Source: Bacteroidaceae bacterium
GTDB taxonomy: Bacteria > Bacteroidota > Bacteroidia > Bacteroidales > Bacteroidaceae
Direction of reading: 5' to 3'
Assembly: GCA_017647225.1 (NCBI GenBank)
Contig: JAGCLA010000020.1
Location: 1-64,000 of the forward strand
DNA: 64,000 bases
Shown here: positions 26,012-34,730 of the stretch, one piece after another
How positions within the stretch are numbered: position 1 is the stretch's first letter
Layout: each line of letters opens with the position of its first letter
Translations under genes and position numbers: made by a program
The notes under the pieces: generated by a model
The model's database searches: none
Told to the model about the DNA's origin: nothing
Seen by the model: only the letters and a program-made list of their open reading frames with translations

Positions 26012-26374
26012 ATGGGACTTATAAACAATTTGATGGACAAATTCAAGAATGCTGAATTTACTGTAGCTCCTCAAAAGAAACTTAAGACAATTTCGGCCGA
26101 TTTCAAGAAGGCTTTTGAACTTACATTGGTATTCTATAAAGGTGCGCAGATTGCCGATGGCGATTTGACACTTGCCGCTCTTAACAAAAAGACCACAAAG
26201 GACGTAAACGCAAAAGCTGACGGTTTGAAAATCAAGGCCAGCATGAAGGTTGGTGCAGCCGAGAAGCTTTTCGATACAAACTTTGGCGTAACAGTCCAGA
26301 TAAAAGACAAGAGCGGTGCAAAGCTTGTTCCTAACGAAATCACTATCGGTCAGGCAGCACGTGGCGAGTATTGA
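26012..26374 (+). CDS. Diverged copy of the small island domain
   Basis: This is a 120-residue protein. Allowing for divergence, it follows the same order as the 26430 and 28240 proteins: KLKTISADFKKAFELTLVFY, then IADGDLTLAAL, then a KIKASMKVGAAEKLFDTNFG stretch and VTVQIKDKSGAKLVPNEITI. It starts with a short N-terminal extension (MGLINNLMDKFKNAEFTV) that looks amphipathic. The shared blocks (FKK-F, DLTLA or ATLA, EK---FG or YG, VQ) place it in one paralogous family. It lies 75 nt after the TerB-like gene. Confidence 0.6.
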   Translation: MGLINNLMDKFKNAEFTVAPQKKLKTISADFKKAFELTLVFYKGAQIADGDLTLAALNKKTTKDVNAKADGLKIKASMKVGAAEKLFDTNFGVTVQIKDKSGAKLVPNEITIGQAARGEY

Positions 26375-26407
26375 TATATGAATTGACTTTGTTTTAACCA
26401 TTTTATA

Positions 26408-26790
26408 AACCATTTAAAATTTTACAACTATGGCAGAATTTAAGTTGGACGGCCGCATGAAGGTAAAGACCTTGAAGGCTAATTTCAAGAAAGAGTTTGG
26501 TAGCACATTGCGCGTTTACAAGAGCGAGAGCTGCAAGGGCGCTTTTGCTGATGATGAGGCTACATTGGCTTCTCTCCGTGCTGAAGGCAAGAAGGGTGGC
26601 GAACTCACCGTAGGTGGTAACCTCCGCGTTGGTAACTTCGAGAAGAAGATTGCTGAGCTTTACGGTATTGGTGTTCAGGTAGCTAACGCTGACGACAGCA
26701 AGCTCGCTGACAACGACATCACTCTCGTTGCTGCAGGTAAGTAATCCTGACAACAGATTTTAGGTATGTGGGGCTTGGTTGCCCCACATA
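26408..26790 (+). repeat. Cassette copy A (leader, small gene and hairpin)
   Basis: This is nearly identical to 28218-28600. The leader contains CATTTAAAATTTTACAACT directly before the ATG, then the small gene, then TATGTGGGGC (26765-26774) paired with GCCCCACATA (26781-26790). The hairpin lacks a T-run, so it is not a classical terminator. Copies A and B flank the PD-(D/E)XK nuclease gene. Confidence 0.8.
26430..26744 (+). CDS. Small island-domain protein, copy A (104 residues)
   Basis: This is a stand-alone domain of the recurring family: MAEFKLDGRMKVKTLKANFK, then ADDEATLASLRAEG, then FEKKIAELYGIGVQVANADD. It has no signal peptide and no membrane segment. It is nearly identical to the 28240 protein (differences around residues 30-50, where STLRVY becomes ASLRVY and DEATLASL becomes DDATLAAL, and one extra Gln at the end), so the pair is a recent duplication. 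The same domain starts the OmpA-domain protein at 24024, suggesting that these small proteins interact with it or act as free forms of its cytoplasmic end. The function is unknown. Confidence 0.72.
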   Translation: MAEFKLDGRMKVKTLKANFKKEFGSTLRVYKSESCKGAFADDEATLASLRAEGKKGGELTVGGNLRVGNFEKKIAELYGIGVQVANADDSKLADNDITLVAAGK

Positions 26791-26820
26791 TCACAAATAT
26801 AGAAGAATAGGTTTGTTACT

Positions 26821-28182
26821 ATGGAGAAAAAGGGTATAGTCCTCAACAGAATGTATGTGGGTGATTATCTCGCGTCCAACCTTGGGCACGAGATAATAAA
26901 CCTTTACCAGGCCGACAATGGCGGTAACTACATATACCTGAATTCCAGCGGCGATTTTGTCAAGGCACATCAGGGACAGATAGGCTATATGCTCTTTGTC
27001 AAGTATTACGGTATTGGCGAAGTTGAGGTTATTGGCATGGCAACAGGGCTCAACGATGTCTATTGTGCCGACCAACAGTTCACCGGCAAATATAAAGGCG
27101 TGAACAAGGAAATTTTTGCCAAGCAACAGCAGTTTGTGAATGCCGAGGGTGGAGTGTCCTATGGCGGTGTTTCCATTTTCGACATTTTTGGCGAGGCAGG
27201 GCAGCAGAGTGTCTTCATAACCTACAAGGCCGACAAAGTGTACGTGCCCAAAAAAAGTAAGAGAATGTTCATACGTTTTCATGTGGCCGATGCTGCCAAA
27301 TATCCAGAGCACGGTGACACTGACATTGTTGTTTCGCTTGCCGGTTACCAGCAGGCGAAGGCTTCGCTCAAACAGTATATATACCCCGAGGGAACATATG
27401 CCGGCGACCTTGCAAAGCAGAACATTGAGGCCAAACGCGAGGATTATAGCAAGATATTCAACACCCTTGTCAATGACCCTGCATTGTGGCAGGAGAGCAA
27501 TAACCGTGTCGATGCCGAGGAACTGGAGAGTGTGAATGAGCGCAAGGTGTCGCTGTTTGATATATGCCAGATACAGAATGACGAGAACAAGTTCTCCAAC
27601 GCGCTTGCCTATTTTATGCTGCAGTATCCGGCTTTGTGGAATGAATTCTTCGCCCGCTATGGCATTTCGCTTGCTACTGGCTTTACCGTTGCACGCGAAG
27701 AGTCGTCAAAGATTGAGGATAGCAAGTATAACCACAAGAAATACCCCAGTGGCGGCCGCATTGACCTTATGATACGCACCGCAAACGAGCTGGTGGTCAT
27801 TGAGAACAAGATAAAGTCCGACATCAACAGTATAGACGAGGACTGCGAGGGAAAACAGTTGCGCCGCTATTACAATTACGCGGTGTGGCTGTCGAGGAAT
27901 AAGGATAGTGAGGACTATGGAAAGAAACTGCATTTCTTTATTCTTACTCCAAAGTACAATGTGCCGGTGATTGAGGATGCCGAGATGAAGGAACTTTATA
28001 AGGTCATTACCTATGCCGATGTATATGAGTACCTGACAGCAAAACGTGCAGAGTTTGCAGGTGACAGCAACTTCGTGGCATTCTACGAGGCTATGTACCG
28101 TCACACTCACGACAATGTGAACGACTACCTCTATCACGAGATGCAGGAGACGTTTTTCAGGAGAATAAAGGAATTGTTATAG
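26821..28182 (+). CDS. PD-(D/E)XK superfamily nuclease
   Basis: This is a 453-residue protein. The C-terminal half carries the nuclease core: GGRIDLMI with D315, then VIENKIKS with E328 and K330 (D-x12-E-x-K), followed by QLRRYYNYAVWL. This matches the PD-(D/E)XK family often found in defence and mobile islands. The N-terminal 230 or so residues (RMYVGDYLASNLGHEIINLY at the start, FIRFHVADAAKYPEHGDTD further on) are not recognised and may be a sensing or DNA-binding domain. The gene sits between the two near-identical cassette copies, so it looks like cargo. Restriction, phage defence or repair are all possible. Confidence 0.7.
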   Translation: MEKKGIVLNRMYVGDYLASNLGHEIINLYQADNGGNYIYLNSSGDFVKAHQGQIGYMLFVKYYGIGEVEVIGMATGLNDVYCADQQFTGKYKGVNKEIFAKQQQFVNAEGGVSYGGVSIFDIFGEAGQQSVFITYKADKVYVPKKSKRMFIRFHVADAAKYPEHGDTDIVVSLAGYQQAKASLKQYIYPEGTYAGDLAKQNIEAKREDYSKIFNTLVNDPALWQESNNRVDAEELESVNERKVSLFDICQIQNDENKFSNALAYFMLQYPALWNEFFARYGISLATGFTVAREESSKIEDSKYNHKKYPSGGRIDLMIRTANELVVIENKIKSDINSIDEDCEGKQLRRYYNYAVWLSRNKDSEDYGKKLHFFILTPKYNVPVIEDAEMKELYKVITYADVYEYLTAKRAEFAGDSNFVAFYEAMYRHTHDNVNDYLYHEMQETFFRRIKELL

Positions 28183-28217
28183 GAACTTAATATTATCATT
28201 TGAGAGAAGTTTATATT

Positions 28218-28600
28218 AACCATTTAAAATTTTACAACTATGGCAGAATTTAAGTTGGACGGCCGCATGAAGGTAAAGACCTTGAAGGCTAATTTCAAGA
28301 AAGAGTTTGGTGCTTCATTGCGCGTTTACAAGAGCGAGAGCTGCAAGGGCGCTTTTGCTGATGACGATGCTACATTGGCAGCACTCCGTGCTGAAGGCAA
28401 GAAGGGTGGCGAACTCACAGTAGGTGGTAACCTCCGCGTTGGTAACTTCGAGAAGAAGATTGCTGAGCTTTACGGTATCGGTGTTCAGGTAGCTAACGCT
28501 GACGACAGCAAGCTCGCTGACAACGACATCACTCTCGTTGCTGCAGGTAAGCAGTAATCTGATGCATTTTAGGTATGTGGGGCTTGGGTGTCCCACATAT
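28218..28600 (+). repeat. Cassette copy B (leader, small gene and hairpin)
   Basis: This is near-identical to 26408-26790, including the leader and a shorter version of the hairpin (TATGTGGG at 28574-28581 paired with CCCACATA at 28592-28599). The hairpin loop differs, but the stem is preserved in both copies. Confidence 0.8.
28240..28557 (+). CDS. Small island-domain protein, copy B (105 residues)
   Basis: It is almost identical to the 26430 protein: MAEFKLDGRMKVKTLKANFK, then ADDDATLAALRAEG, then FEKKIAELYGIGVQVANADD and an extra C-terminal Gln. Changes are confined to a short stretch, and silent changes are few at the DNA level, pointing to recent duplication or gene conversion. It lies 57 nt after the nuclease gene and is preceded by the same leader as copy A. 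Confidence 0.72.
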   Translation: MAEFKLDGRMKVKTLKANFKKEFGASLRVYKSESCKGAFADDDATLAALRAEGKKGGELTVGGNLRVGNFEKKIAELYGIGVQVANADDSKLADNDITLVAAGKQ

Positions 28601-28644
28601 CACAAGTGTTTAACTTTTTATTGAGCATTTAAAATCTTACAACT

Positions 28645-28774
28645 ATAGCAAAGATTACACGCAAGACCGTAAAAGTAACAAAAAAGTGGAAATACAACTA
28701 CTAGAGTGACACGCACGACAAGGTCTAACGGAACAACCAAGGTTACAAGAACAATTACACGCAAAACGAAATGA
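28645..28774 (+). pseudogene. Decayed small basic protein gene (ATA in place of ATG, frameshift in an A-run)
   Basis: The island leader (ATTTAAAATCTTACAACT) precedes ATA GCA AAG, where the intact cassettes have ATG GCA. Read from ATA, the frame gives AKITRKTVKVTK and then hits TAG. Removing one A from the run of six at 28680-28685 restores a frame reading GNTTTRVTRTTRSNGTTKV and on to a stop at 28772-28774. The restored 42-residue peptide is Thr/Arg/Lys-rich, similar in style to the 25361 protein. Both the start change and the frameshift indicate decay. Use of ATA as a rare start cannot be excluded. Confidence 0.55.
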
Positions 28775-28798
28775 TTAACCATTTATAATTCTGCAATT

Positions 28799-28852
28799 AT
28801 GGCAGAATTTAAGTTGGACGGCTGCATGAAGGTTAACTCGCAATTTAACTAA
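28799..28852 (+). pseudogene. Truncated third copy of the small island-domain gene
   Basis: The first 12 codons (MAEFKLDGCMKV) match copies A and B except for Arg to Cys, then the sequence diverges to NSQFN and stops. A diverged copy of the leader precedes it (CATTTATAATTCTGCAATT). It ends 7 nt before the next gene, so a rearrangement probably replaced the rest of the cassette. Confidence 0.6.
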
Positions 28853-28859
28853 CCAAAAT

Positions 28860-29555
28860 ATGGCAAAGAAAATCAATAAGTCACAACTTGCAAAGATTGA
28901 TGGAATGAAGAGTCTTCTCAAAATCCTTGGTGAGGACGGTTTCATAAAGGCTGTAATAGAGAATACTTACTTTTTCAGTCCAAGATTGGTACATTCCAGA
29001 TTTGAAGAACTGTCAAAACTTATATTTGATGGTAATGATATACCTGCAAGAAAAAGTACGCAGGATGAACTTTATAGGATAGAAGGTGAAAAGCTTTTTT
29101 TTGTAGATAAAGGTTTCGAATGTCCTGTAAAACTAGATAAGGACGGAAATGCCGAAGTCCGTAGGATTATCAATGCTAAAACGGGGTACACCATTAGTCA
29201 AGGTAAAAAAAGTATCTTCCAGAACTATTTTATATCGCATATTTGGGGAAGAGCATACGACCCGAGGTATTTCACTTCTTTGTGGAACTTGGCGATAGTC
29301 CCAGCATGGGCAAATAGTTTGATGGATAAGATGGCTGATGAAGAATCGGACGAATTGGAACATTTGGCTGCAAAACTCAAATCAGCTGTAGAGACTGTTT
29401 GTTGGAATTTATACGAAATGGAAAAACTTTGCTGGGGTAATTTGAAGATGGAAAAGCCTCAAAGGATTTCTTCTGTCGATGTAGACTCACAGACGTTCTC
29501 AGTGCACATCTTTTCTGGTGATTTGTGCATAACAGAAATGAATTTAACTATTTGA
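28860..29555 (+). CDS. Unknown protein with HNH-like motif region
   Basis: This is a 231-residue soluble protein. The central stretch, FISHIWGRAYDPRYFTSLWN then LAIVPAWANSLMDK, resembles the zinc-free beta-beta-alpha core of some HNH nucleases: H127, N143, and N152 where the last His would be expected. The other regions are not recognised. The gene starts 7 nt after the truncated cassette copy, so it occupies the same kind of slot as the PD-(D/E)XK gene. The nuclease role is an inference from motif spacing only and could be wrong. Confidence 0.45.
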   Translation: MAKKINKSQLAKIDGMKSLLKILGEDGFIKAVIENTYFFSPRLVHSRFEELSKLIFDGNDIPARKSTQDELYRIEGEKLFFVDKGFECPVKLDKDGNAEVRRIINAKTGYTISQGKKSIFQNYFISHIWGRAYDPRYFTSLWNLAIVPAWANSLMDKMADEESDELEHLAAKLKSAVETVCWNLYEMEKLCWGNLKMEKPQRISSVDVDSQTFSVHIFSGDLCITEMNLTI

Positions 29556-29568
29556 GACCATAACCGAC

Positions 29569-29703
29569 ATGAAACGCTACTACGAATCGGCCTTGCCTGG
29601 CGGCACGAAGTTCTACATAAGCAACCAATGGGGAGTGCAGACCGACGGTTTTGTGGCTTACGTGAATGAAAATGTTGATGGAATTACGGTGACAAAACTG
29701 TAA
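29569..29703 (+). CDS. Small ORF of 44 residues, possibly a gene remnant
   Basis: The ATG at 29569 opens MKRYYESALPGGTKFYISNQ and the frame stops at 29701. It has no signal or membrane segment. The even, protein-like composition suggests it once coded, perhaps as a fragment of a longer protein. It sits 13 nt after the HNH-like gene. I do not recognise it. Confidence 0.3.
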   Translation: MKRYYESALPGGTKFYISNQWGVQTDGFVAYVNENVDGITVTKL

Positions 29704-29780
29704 ATCAAATAAAGAATTTTACAAGTTAATCTAACTTGAATTTTGGTGAATTAGAGAATGAATGCAAATGCAGAAAAACT

Positions 29781-32700
29781 ATGACAATAAAATACGAATA
29801 TGACAAGGCTGCTTTAAAAGCTACAGTGTGTGGCGTCGACGATTGTGGTACAAGCGTTGTTATTCCGGCAACAGTTGAGTACTATAAAAAAGTCTATAAA
29901 GTCACAACTATAGGAAAAAAAGCATTCTTTGAATGTAAAGCTCTTGAGAATATTGTAATCCCCAATAGCGTTACAAGCATTGGAGAGGAAGCGTTCAGAG
30001 GTTGCTCCGGCCTTACAAGCATAACAATCCCTAACAGCGTTAAAAGCATTGGAAATGATGCGTTCCGTTATTGCCACGGCCTTACAAGCGTAACAATCCC
30101 TAACAGCGTTACAAGCATTGGAGATTATGCGTTCCTTAATTGCTCTGGGCTTACAAGCATTGAAATCCCTAACAGCGTTACAAGCATTAAAAACAATGCG
30201 TTCTCTGATTGCTCCGGCCTTACAAGTATAAGTGTAGCTTCTGACAATACAGTTTATGATAGTAGAGAGAATTGCAATGCCATTATAGAAACAGCAACAA
30301 ACACTCTTATTGCAGGTTGTAAAAACACTATTATCCCTAACAGTGTTACAAGCATTAGATGTTCTGCGTTCTCAGGTTGCCCCGGACTTAAAAGCATAAC
30401 AATCCCCAACAGCGTTACAGGCATTGGGAATTATGCGTTCTATAAATGCTCTGGCATTACAAGCATTACAATCCCTAACAGCGTTACAAGCATTGGAGAG
30501 TATGCGTTCTATGGATGCAAGGGTCTTACAAGCATTGAAATCCCCAATAGTGTTACAAGCATTAGAGATTATGCGTTCCGTAATTGCTCCGGCCTTACAA
30601 GCGTAATAATAGGTAACAGCGTTACAAGCATTGGAGATTATGCGTTCGATGATTGCTCCGGCCTTACAAGCATTGAAATCCCCAATAGCGTTACAAGCAT
30701 TGGACGTTCTGCGTTCTCTAGTTGCTCCGGCCTTACAAGCATAGAAATCCCTAACAGCGTAACAAGCATTGGGAATAATGCGTTCCGAGGTTGCTCCGGT
30801 CTTACAAGCATAACAATAGGTAACAGCGTTACAAGCATTGGAGATTATGCGTTCGATGATTGCTCCTGCCTTACAAGCATTGAAATCCCCAATAGCGTTA
30901 CAAGCATTGGAGATTATGCGTTCAATGGATGTGCATCATTAAAGGAACTGCGCATTGAAGATGGAGAAGGTACATTGTCTTTAGGGTATAATACATACGG
31001 TAGTTATGATACTAGTAAAGGCCTGTTCTATGATTGCCCACTGGAGACTTTGTATTTAGGTCGTAATTTATCTTATAATACGGGTGGTATTTATGGCTAT
31101 TCTCCTTTCTATAATATAAAGACATTGGCAAGTGTAACCATCGGCAACAGCGTTACAAGCATTGGAAATTATGCGTTCTATAATTGCACCGGGCTTACAA
31201 GCATTGTAATCGGCAACAGCGTTACAAGCATTGGTAGTGATGCGTTCTATGGTTGCACCGGGCTTACAAGCATTGTAATCGGCAACAGCGTTACAAGCAT
31301 TGGTAGTGATGCGTTCTATGGTTGCACCGGGCTTACAAGCATAACAATCCCTAACAGCGTAACAAGCATTGGTTATTCAGCGTTCAGTGGTTGCACCGGG
31401 CTTAAAGAGGTGCATATTGGCGACCTTGCAGCTTGGTGTGGTATTGATTTTGCCAGTGCTCCTGCCAATCCTTTGCGTTATGCGCATAATCTATATTTAA
31501 ACGGCGAATTGGTTACCGACCTTGTAATCCCCGATGGCGTAACTGAAATTAAAGATGATGCGTTCCGTAATTGCTCCGGCCTTACAAGCATTGTAATCCC
31601 TAACAGCGTTACAAGCATTGGAAGTTATGCGTTCAGTGGTTGCACCGGGCTTAAAACTGTTTATAATTTCTCTAATCTCACATTCAGTAAAGGTTCAAGC
31701 GAGTATGGCTATGTTGCGTATTATGCAACTAAGGTAATAAATGCACCAAATGCTATAATTGATGGTGATTTTATTTGGTGCAAATTGAATGGTGCTAATA
31801 CCTTGGCTTGTTATCTTGGTGAAGTGGCAGAATTGACTTTGCCGGTCGATTATAATGGTGAAAATTATGTAATCGGTAATGATGCGTTCAATGGTTGCAC
31901 CGGGCTTACAAACATTGAAATCCCTAACAGCGTAACAAGCATTGAAAGTTCGGCGTTCAATGGTTGCACCGGGCTTACAAACATTGAAATCCCTAACAGC
32001 GTAACAAGCATTGAAAGTTCGGCGTTCAGTGGTTGCACCGGGCTTACAAGTATTGAAATCCCTAACAGCGTAACAAGCATTGGTAGTGATGCGTTCAATG
32101 GTTGCACCGGCCTTACAAGTATTGTAATCCCTAACAGCATAACAAGCATAGGAGATTATGCGTTCTATGGTTGCTCCGGGCTTACAAACATTGAAATCCC
32201 TAACAGCGTAACAAGCATTGGAAACCAGGCGTTCGAAAATTGTACTGGGTTAAAGACTGTTATAAATTTCTCTAATCTTACATTCAGCAAAGGTTCAGAA
32301 GGCAGTGGTTATATTGCGTATTATGCAACTAAGGTAATAAATGCACCAAATGCTGTAATTGATGGTGATTTTATTTGGTGTAATTTGAATGGTGCTAATA
32401 CCTTGGCTTGTTATCTTGGAGAAGTGGCAGAATTGACTTTGCCGGTCGATTATAATGGTGAAAATTATGTAATCGGTAATGATGCGTTCAATGGTTGCAC
32501 TGGGCTCGCAAGCGTTGTAATCCCAAGCAGCGTAACAAGCATTGGAGAGGATGCATTTACGGGATGTACCGGGCTGAAAACCGTCTATAATTTCTCTAAT
32601 CTCACATTCAGTAAAGGGGAAAACACCAATGGATATGTTGCGTATTATGCCGATAAGGTTTACAACGCACCCAATGGCTCAATGGAAGGTGATTTTATAT

Positions 32701-33512
32701 TCGGTAAACCAAATGATGTGAATACATTGCTTTATTATTTGGGCAACACGGCCAATTTGGTATTGCCAGCCGATTATAATGGTGAGAATTATGTGATAGA
32801 CTCTATGGTGTTCAAAGATAACACAGTTATTACAAGCGTGACAATCCCTAATAGTGTTACAAGTGTTGTAGCTTCTGCATTTAATGGTTGCAGTGGCCTT
32901 AAAGAGGTACACATAAGCGACCTTTCTGCTTGGTGTAATATTGCTTTTGCAAGTGCAGATGCTAATCCTTTGTATTATGCAGAGAATCTTTATTTGAACG
33001 ATGAATTGTTGACGGAACTCACAATTCCCGATAGCGTTACCGAGGTGAAGAATTTTGCGTTTTATAACTGCAGTGGCCTTACCAGCATTGAGATTCTCGA
33101 TGGCGTTACAGGCATTGGAGAGGAAGCGTTCCGTGGTTGCAGCGACCTGGAGTACATTTATATAAGTAGTACCATCGAGAGCATTGGCGATTATGCCTTT
33201 GCTGAATGTAACAATATATTTGATATAAAAATAGGTTCTAAGAAGGTTGTTGCCGCAAGCGAGAATGTGTTCAGCAGCGATGCGTATAACAATGCTTGCT
33301 TGTATGTTCCCGCGGGCCGCAAGGATTTTTATGCAAAAACATCGCCTTGGAGCAATTTTATTATAAGCGAAATGGATTTCACCGGAATAGACGATATGGA
33401 AGCCGAAGGCGAAAGGGTTAAAGATGTTTACTATGACCTCAGCGGCCGCGTAGTTGAAAACCCAACAAACGGTGTTTACATTATCAACGGTAAAAAGGTA
33501 ATTATAAAATAA
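29781..33512 (+). CDS. BspA-like leucine-rich-repeat protein (LRR_5 type), 1243 residues
   Basis: About 30 repeats of roughly 23 residues follow the consensus [20 protein letters not shown] with a Cys before each unit. The repeats are broken by three copies of a longer unit ([10 protein letters not shown], then [15 protein letters not shown], then [16 protein letters not shown]) and two of another (EVHIGDL then AWC). The C-terminus ends in [26 protein letters not shown]-type sequence, the look of a type IX secretion/cell-surface tail. There is no N-terminal signal peptide at ATG 29781 or in the extension to 29736 (TTG), which is odd for a surface protein. Repeat units are nearly identical at DNA level, so length variation between strains is likely. 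It is probably a surface adhesin or host-interaction protein if exported. Confidence 0.82.
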   Translation: MTIKYEYDKAALKATVCGVDDCGTSVVIPATVEYYKKVYKVTTIGKKAFFECKALENIVIPNSVTSIGEEAFRGCSGLTSITIPNSVKSIGNDAFRYCHGLTSVTIPNSVTSIGDYAFLNCSGLTSIEIPNSVTSIKNNAFSDCSGLTSISVASDNTVYDSRENCNAIIETATNTLIAGCKNTIIPNSVTSIRCSAFSGCPGLKSITIPNSVTGIGNYAFYKCSGITSITIPNSVTSIGEYAFYGCKGLTSIEIPNSVTSIRDYAFRNCSGLTSVIIGNSVTSIGDYAFDDCSGLTSIEIPNSVTSIGRSAFSSCSGLTSIEIPNSVTSIGNNAFRGCSGLTSITIGNSVTSIGDYAFDDCSCLTSIEIPNSVTSIGDYAFNGCASLKELRIEDGEGTLSLGYNTYGSYDTSKGLFYDCPLETLYLGRNLSYNTGGIYGYSPFYNIKTLASVTIGNSVTSIGNYAFYNCTGLTSIVIGNSVTSIGSDAFYGCTGLTSIVIGNSVTSIGSDAFYGCTGLTSITIPNSVTSIGYSAFSGCTGLKEVHIGDLAAWCGIDFASAPANPLRYAHNLYLNGELVTDLVIPDGVTEIKDDAFRNCSGLTSIVIPNSVTSIGSYAFSGCTGLKTVYNFSNLTFSKGSSEYGYVAYYATKVINAPNAIIDGDFIWCKLNGANTLACYLGEVAELTLPVDYNGENYVIGNDAFNGCTGLTNIEIPNSVTSIESSAFNGCTGLTNIEIPNSVTSIESSAFSGCTGLTSIEIPNSVTSIGSDAFNGCTGLTSIVIPNSITSIGDYAFYGCSGLTNIEIPNSVTSIGNQAFENCTGLKTVINFSNLTFSKGSEGSGYIAYYATKVINAPNAVIDGDFIWCNLNGANTLACYLGEVAELTLPVDYNGENYVIGNDAFNGCTGLASVVIPSSVTSIGEDAFTGCTGLKTVYNFSNLTFSKGENTNGYVAYYADKVYNAPNGSMEGDFIFGKPNDVNTLLYYLGNTANLVLPADYNGENYVIDSMVFKDNTVITSVTIPNSVTSVVASAFNGCSGLKEVHISDLSAWCNIAFASADANPLYYAENLYLNDELLTELTIPDSVTEVKNFAFYNCSGLTSIEILDGVTGIGEEAFRGCSDLEYIYISSTIESIGDYAFAECNNIFDIKIGSKKVVAASENVFSSDAYNNACLYVPAGRKDFYAKTSPWSNFIISEMDFTGIDDMEAEGERVKDVYYDLSGRVVENPTNGVYIINGKKVIIK

Positions 33513-33536
33513 TTGATTTATAAATACTCACAGTAA

Positions 33537-33572
33537 AATGACCAATCAAGTTTGTGCTTGATTGGTCATTTG
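33537..33572 (+). terminator. Long hairpin after the BspA-like gene
   Basis: AATGACCAATCAAG pairs with CTTGATTGGTCATT across a 6-nt loop. The T-run after it is short, so termination may be weak, but the position right after the stop codon supports the role. Confidence 0.55.
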
Positions 33573-33620
33573 GGTTATTATGGTATTATTCACGCCGATG
33601 TCATGTAAATGCTATATTAC

Positions 33621-33699
33621 CGTGAGTTCGATATAAGAATATATACTAAAATATAGAATGACTGGTTCGCGATTTGATTTAGCTTATATCGAACTCACG
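33621..33699. mobile_element. Candidate MITE: 79-bp element with 17-bp perfect terminal inverted repeats
   Basis: CGTGAGTTCGATATAAG (33621-33637) is perfectly complementary to 33683-33699. The interior is 45 bp of AT-rich sequence with no gene. A clear target-site duplication is not visible (TTAC on the left, TTAAC on the right). It lies at the boundary between the island and the pfkA operon. Confidence 0.5.
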
Positions 33700-33715
33700 T
33701 TAACATCATAAAAAA

Positions 33716-33738
33716 AACAGCCGTTAGGCTGTTTTTTT
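33716..33738. terminator. Bidirectional terminator downstream of pfkA
   Basis: AACAGCC pairs with GGCTGTT around GTTA, with an A-run on the left and a T-run on the right. Confidence 0.8.
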
Positions 33739-33742
33739 ATTG

Positions 33743-34729
33743 TTAAGATGCAAGAATCTCTTGTGCACGTACTGTCTCTCTGTCAATAGGCTTGTCATCC
33801 TTGATTGCCTTTGTGAATGGTACATAGACAAGTTCGTTGTTTCTCAAACCAATCATTACATTGCGCTGGCCTTCAAGTAGGGCATCGATAGCTGCAACTC
33901 CAAGGCGGCTTGCTAAAATACGGTCATTGGCTGTAGGGCTACCACCACGTTGCAAGTAACCGAGAATTGATACACGAACATCAAGTTCTGGGAAACGTTG
34001 GCGCATGCCTTCTGCAACTTCCATGATATTGTAGTCTTTTTCGCGACCTTCGGCGAACAGTACAATACTGCTGCTCTTGGTACGACGTAGTCCGTTTGCG
34101 ATGAATTGGTTTATTCTTTCAAATTCGGGGTCAATTTCAGGCAGCACGCATGCCTCTGCACCTGTTGCAATAGTACCATTGAGGGCAAGGAAACCTGCAT
34201 CTCGTCCCATAACCTCTACAATGAACAGACGCTCGTGTGAAGATGCTGTGTCACGGATTTTATCGACACACTCCATAATGGTGTTGAGTGCGGTATCGTA
34301 TCCGATAGTGGTGTCTGTACCATAAAGGTCATTGTCAATAGTTCCTGGCAATGCAATACATGGGATATCGTGTTCGCGTGCGAGATTGTATGCACCTGTA
34401 ATTGTACCGTCACCGCCAATGACTACCAAAGCATCAATTTCCTCTTTCTTGAGTGTCTCGTATGCTTTTGCGCGGCCCTCTTCGGTCTTGAACTCTTCGC
34501 AACGGCTGGTTTTGAGGATTGTACCACCTCGCTGGATGATGTTACTTACGTTTTCAGTCTTGAACTCTTTGATTTCACCGGTTATCAAGCCTTTGTAACC
34601 ACGATAAATGGCTTTTACCTTTATGTCGTGGAAAATACATGCACGGGTTACGGCGCGGATAGCAGCGTTCATACCCGGTGCGTCACCACCGGAGGTGAGT
34701 ATTCCGATACAACGAATTTTGTTTTTCAT
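33743..34729 (-). CDS. pfkA: ATP-dependent 6-phosphofructokinase
   Basis: This is a 328-residue glycolytic kinase converting fructose 6-phosphate to the 1,6-bisphosphate. Visible motifs are [14 protein letters not shown] at the N-terminus, GGDGTITGA for [23 protein letters not shown] with the catalytic Asp, and [10 protein letters not shown] for substrate binding. The Gly after GGDGT (rather than Asp) fits ATP use. It lies one base after ispH in the cmk-ispH-pfkA operon. A PPi-type enzyme is also present (61043), so the two could serve different carbon states. Confidence 0.95.
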   Translation of the reverse strand: MKNKIRCIGILTSGGDAPGMNAAIRAVTRACIFHDIKVKAIYRGYKGLITGEIKEFKTENVSNIIQRGGTILKTSRCEEFKTEEGRAKAYETLKKEEIDALVVIGGDGTITGAYNLAREHDIPCIALPGTIDNDLYGTDTTIGYDTALNTIMECVDKIRDTASSHERLFIVEVMGRDAGFLALNGTIATGAEACVLPEIDPEFERINQFIANGLRRTKSSSIVLFAEGREKDYNIMEVAEGMRQRFPELDVRVSILGYLQRGGSPTANDRILASRLGVAAIDALLEGQRNVMIGLRNNELVYVPFTKAIKDDKPIDRETVRAQEILAS

Positions 34730-34730
34730 G

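Noticed and set aside
31865..32149. Minus-strand open frame inside the BspA-like gene
   Set aside because: It is an antisense shadow of the repeats with low-complexity translation.
29900..33200. Tandem 69-bp DNA repeats considered as CRISPR or minisatellite
   Set aside because: They keep one reading frame and encode leucine-rich repeats; there are no spacers and no cas genes.
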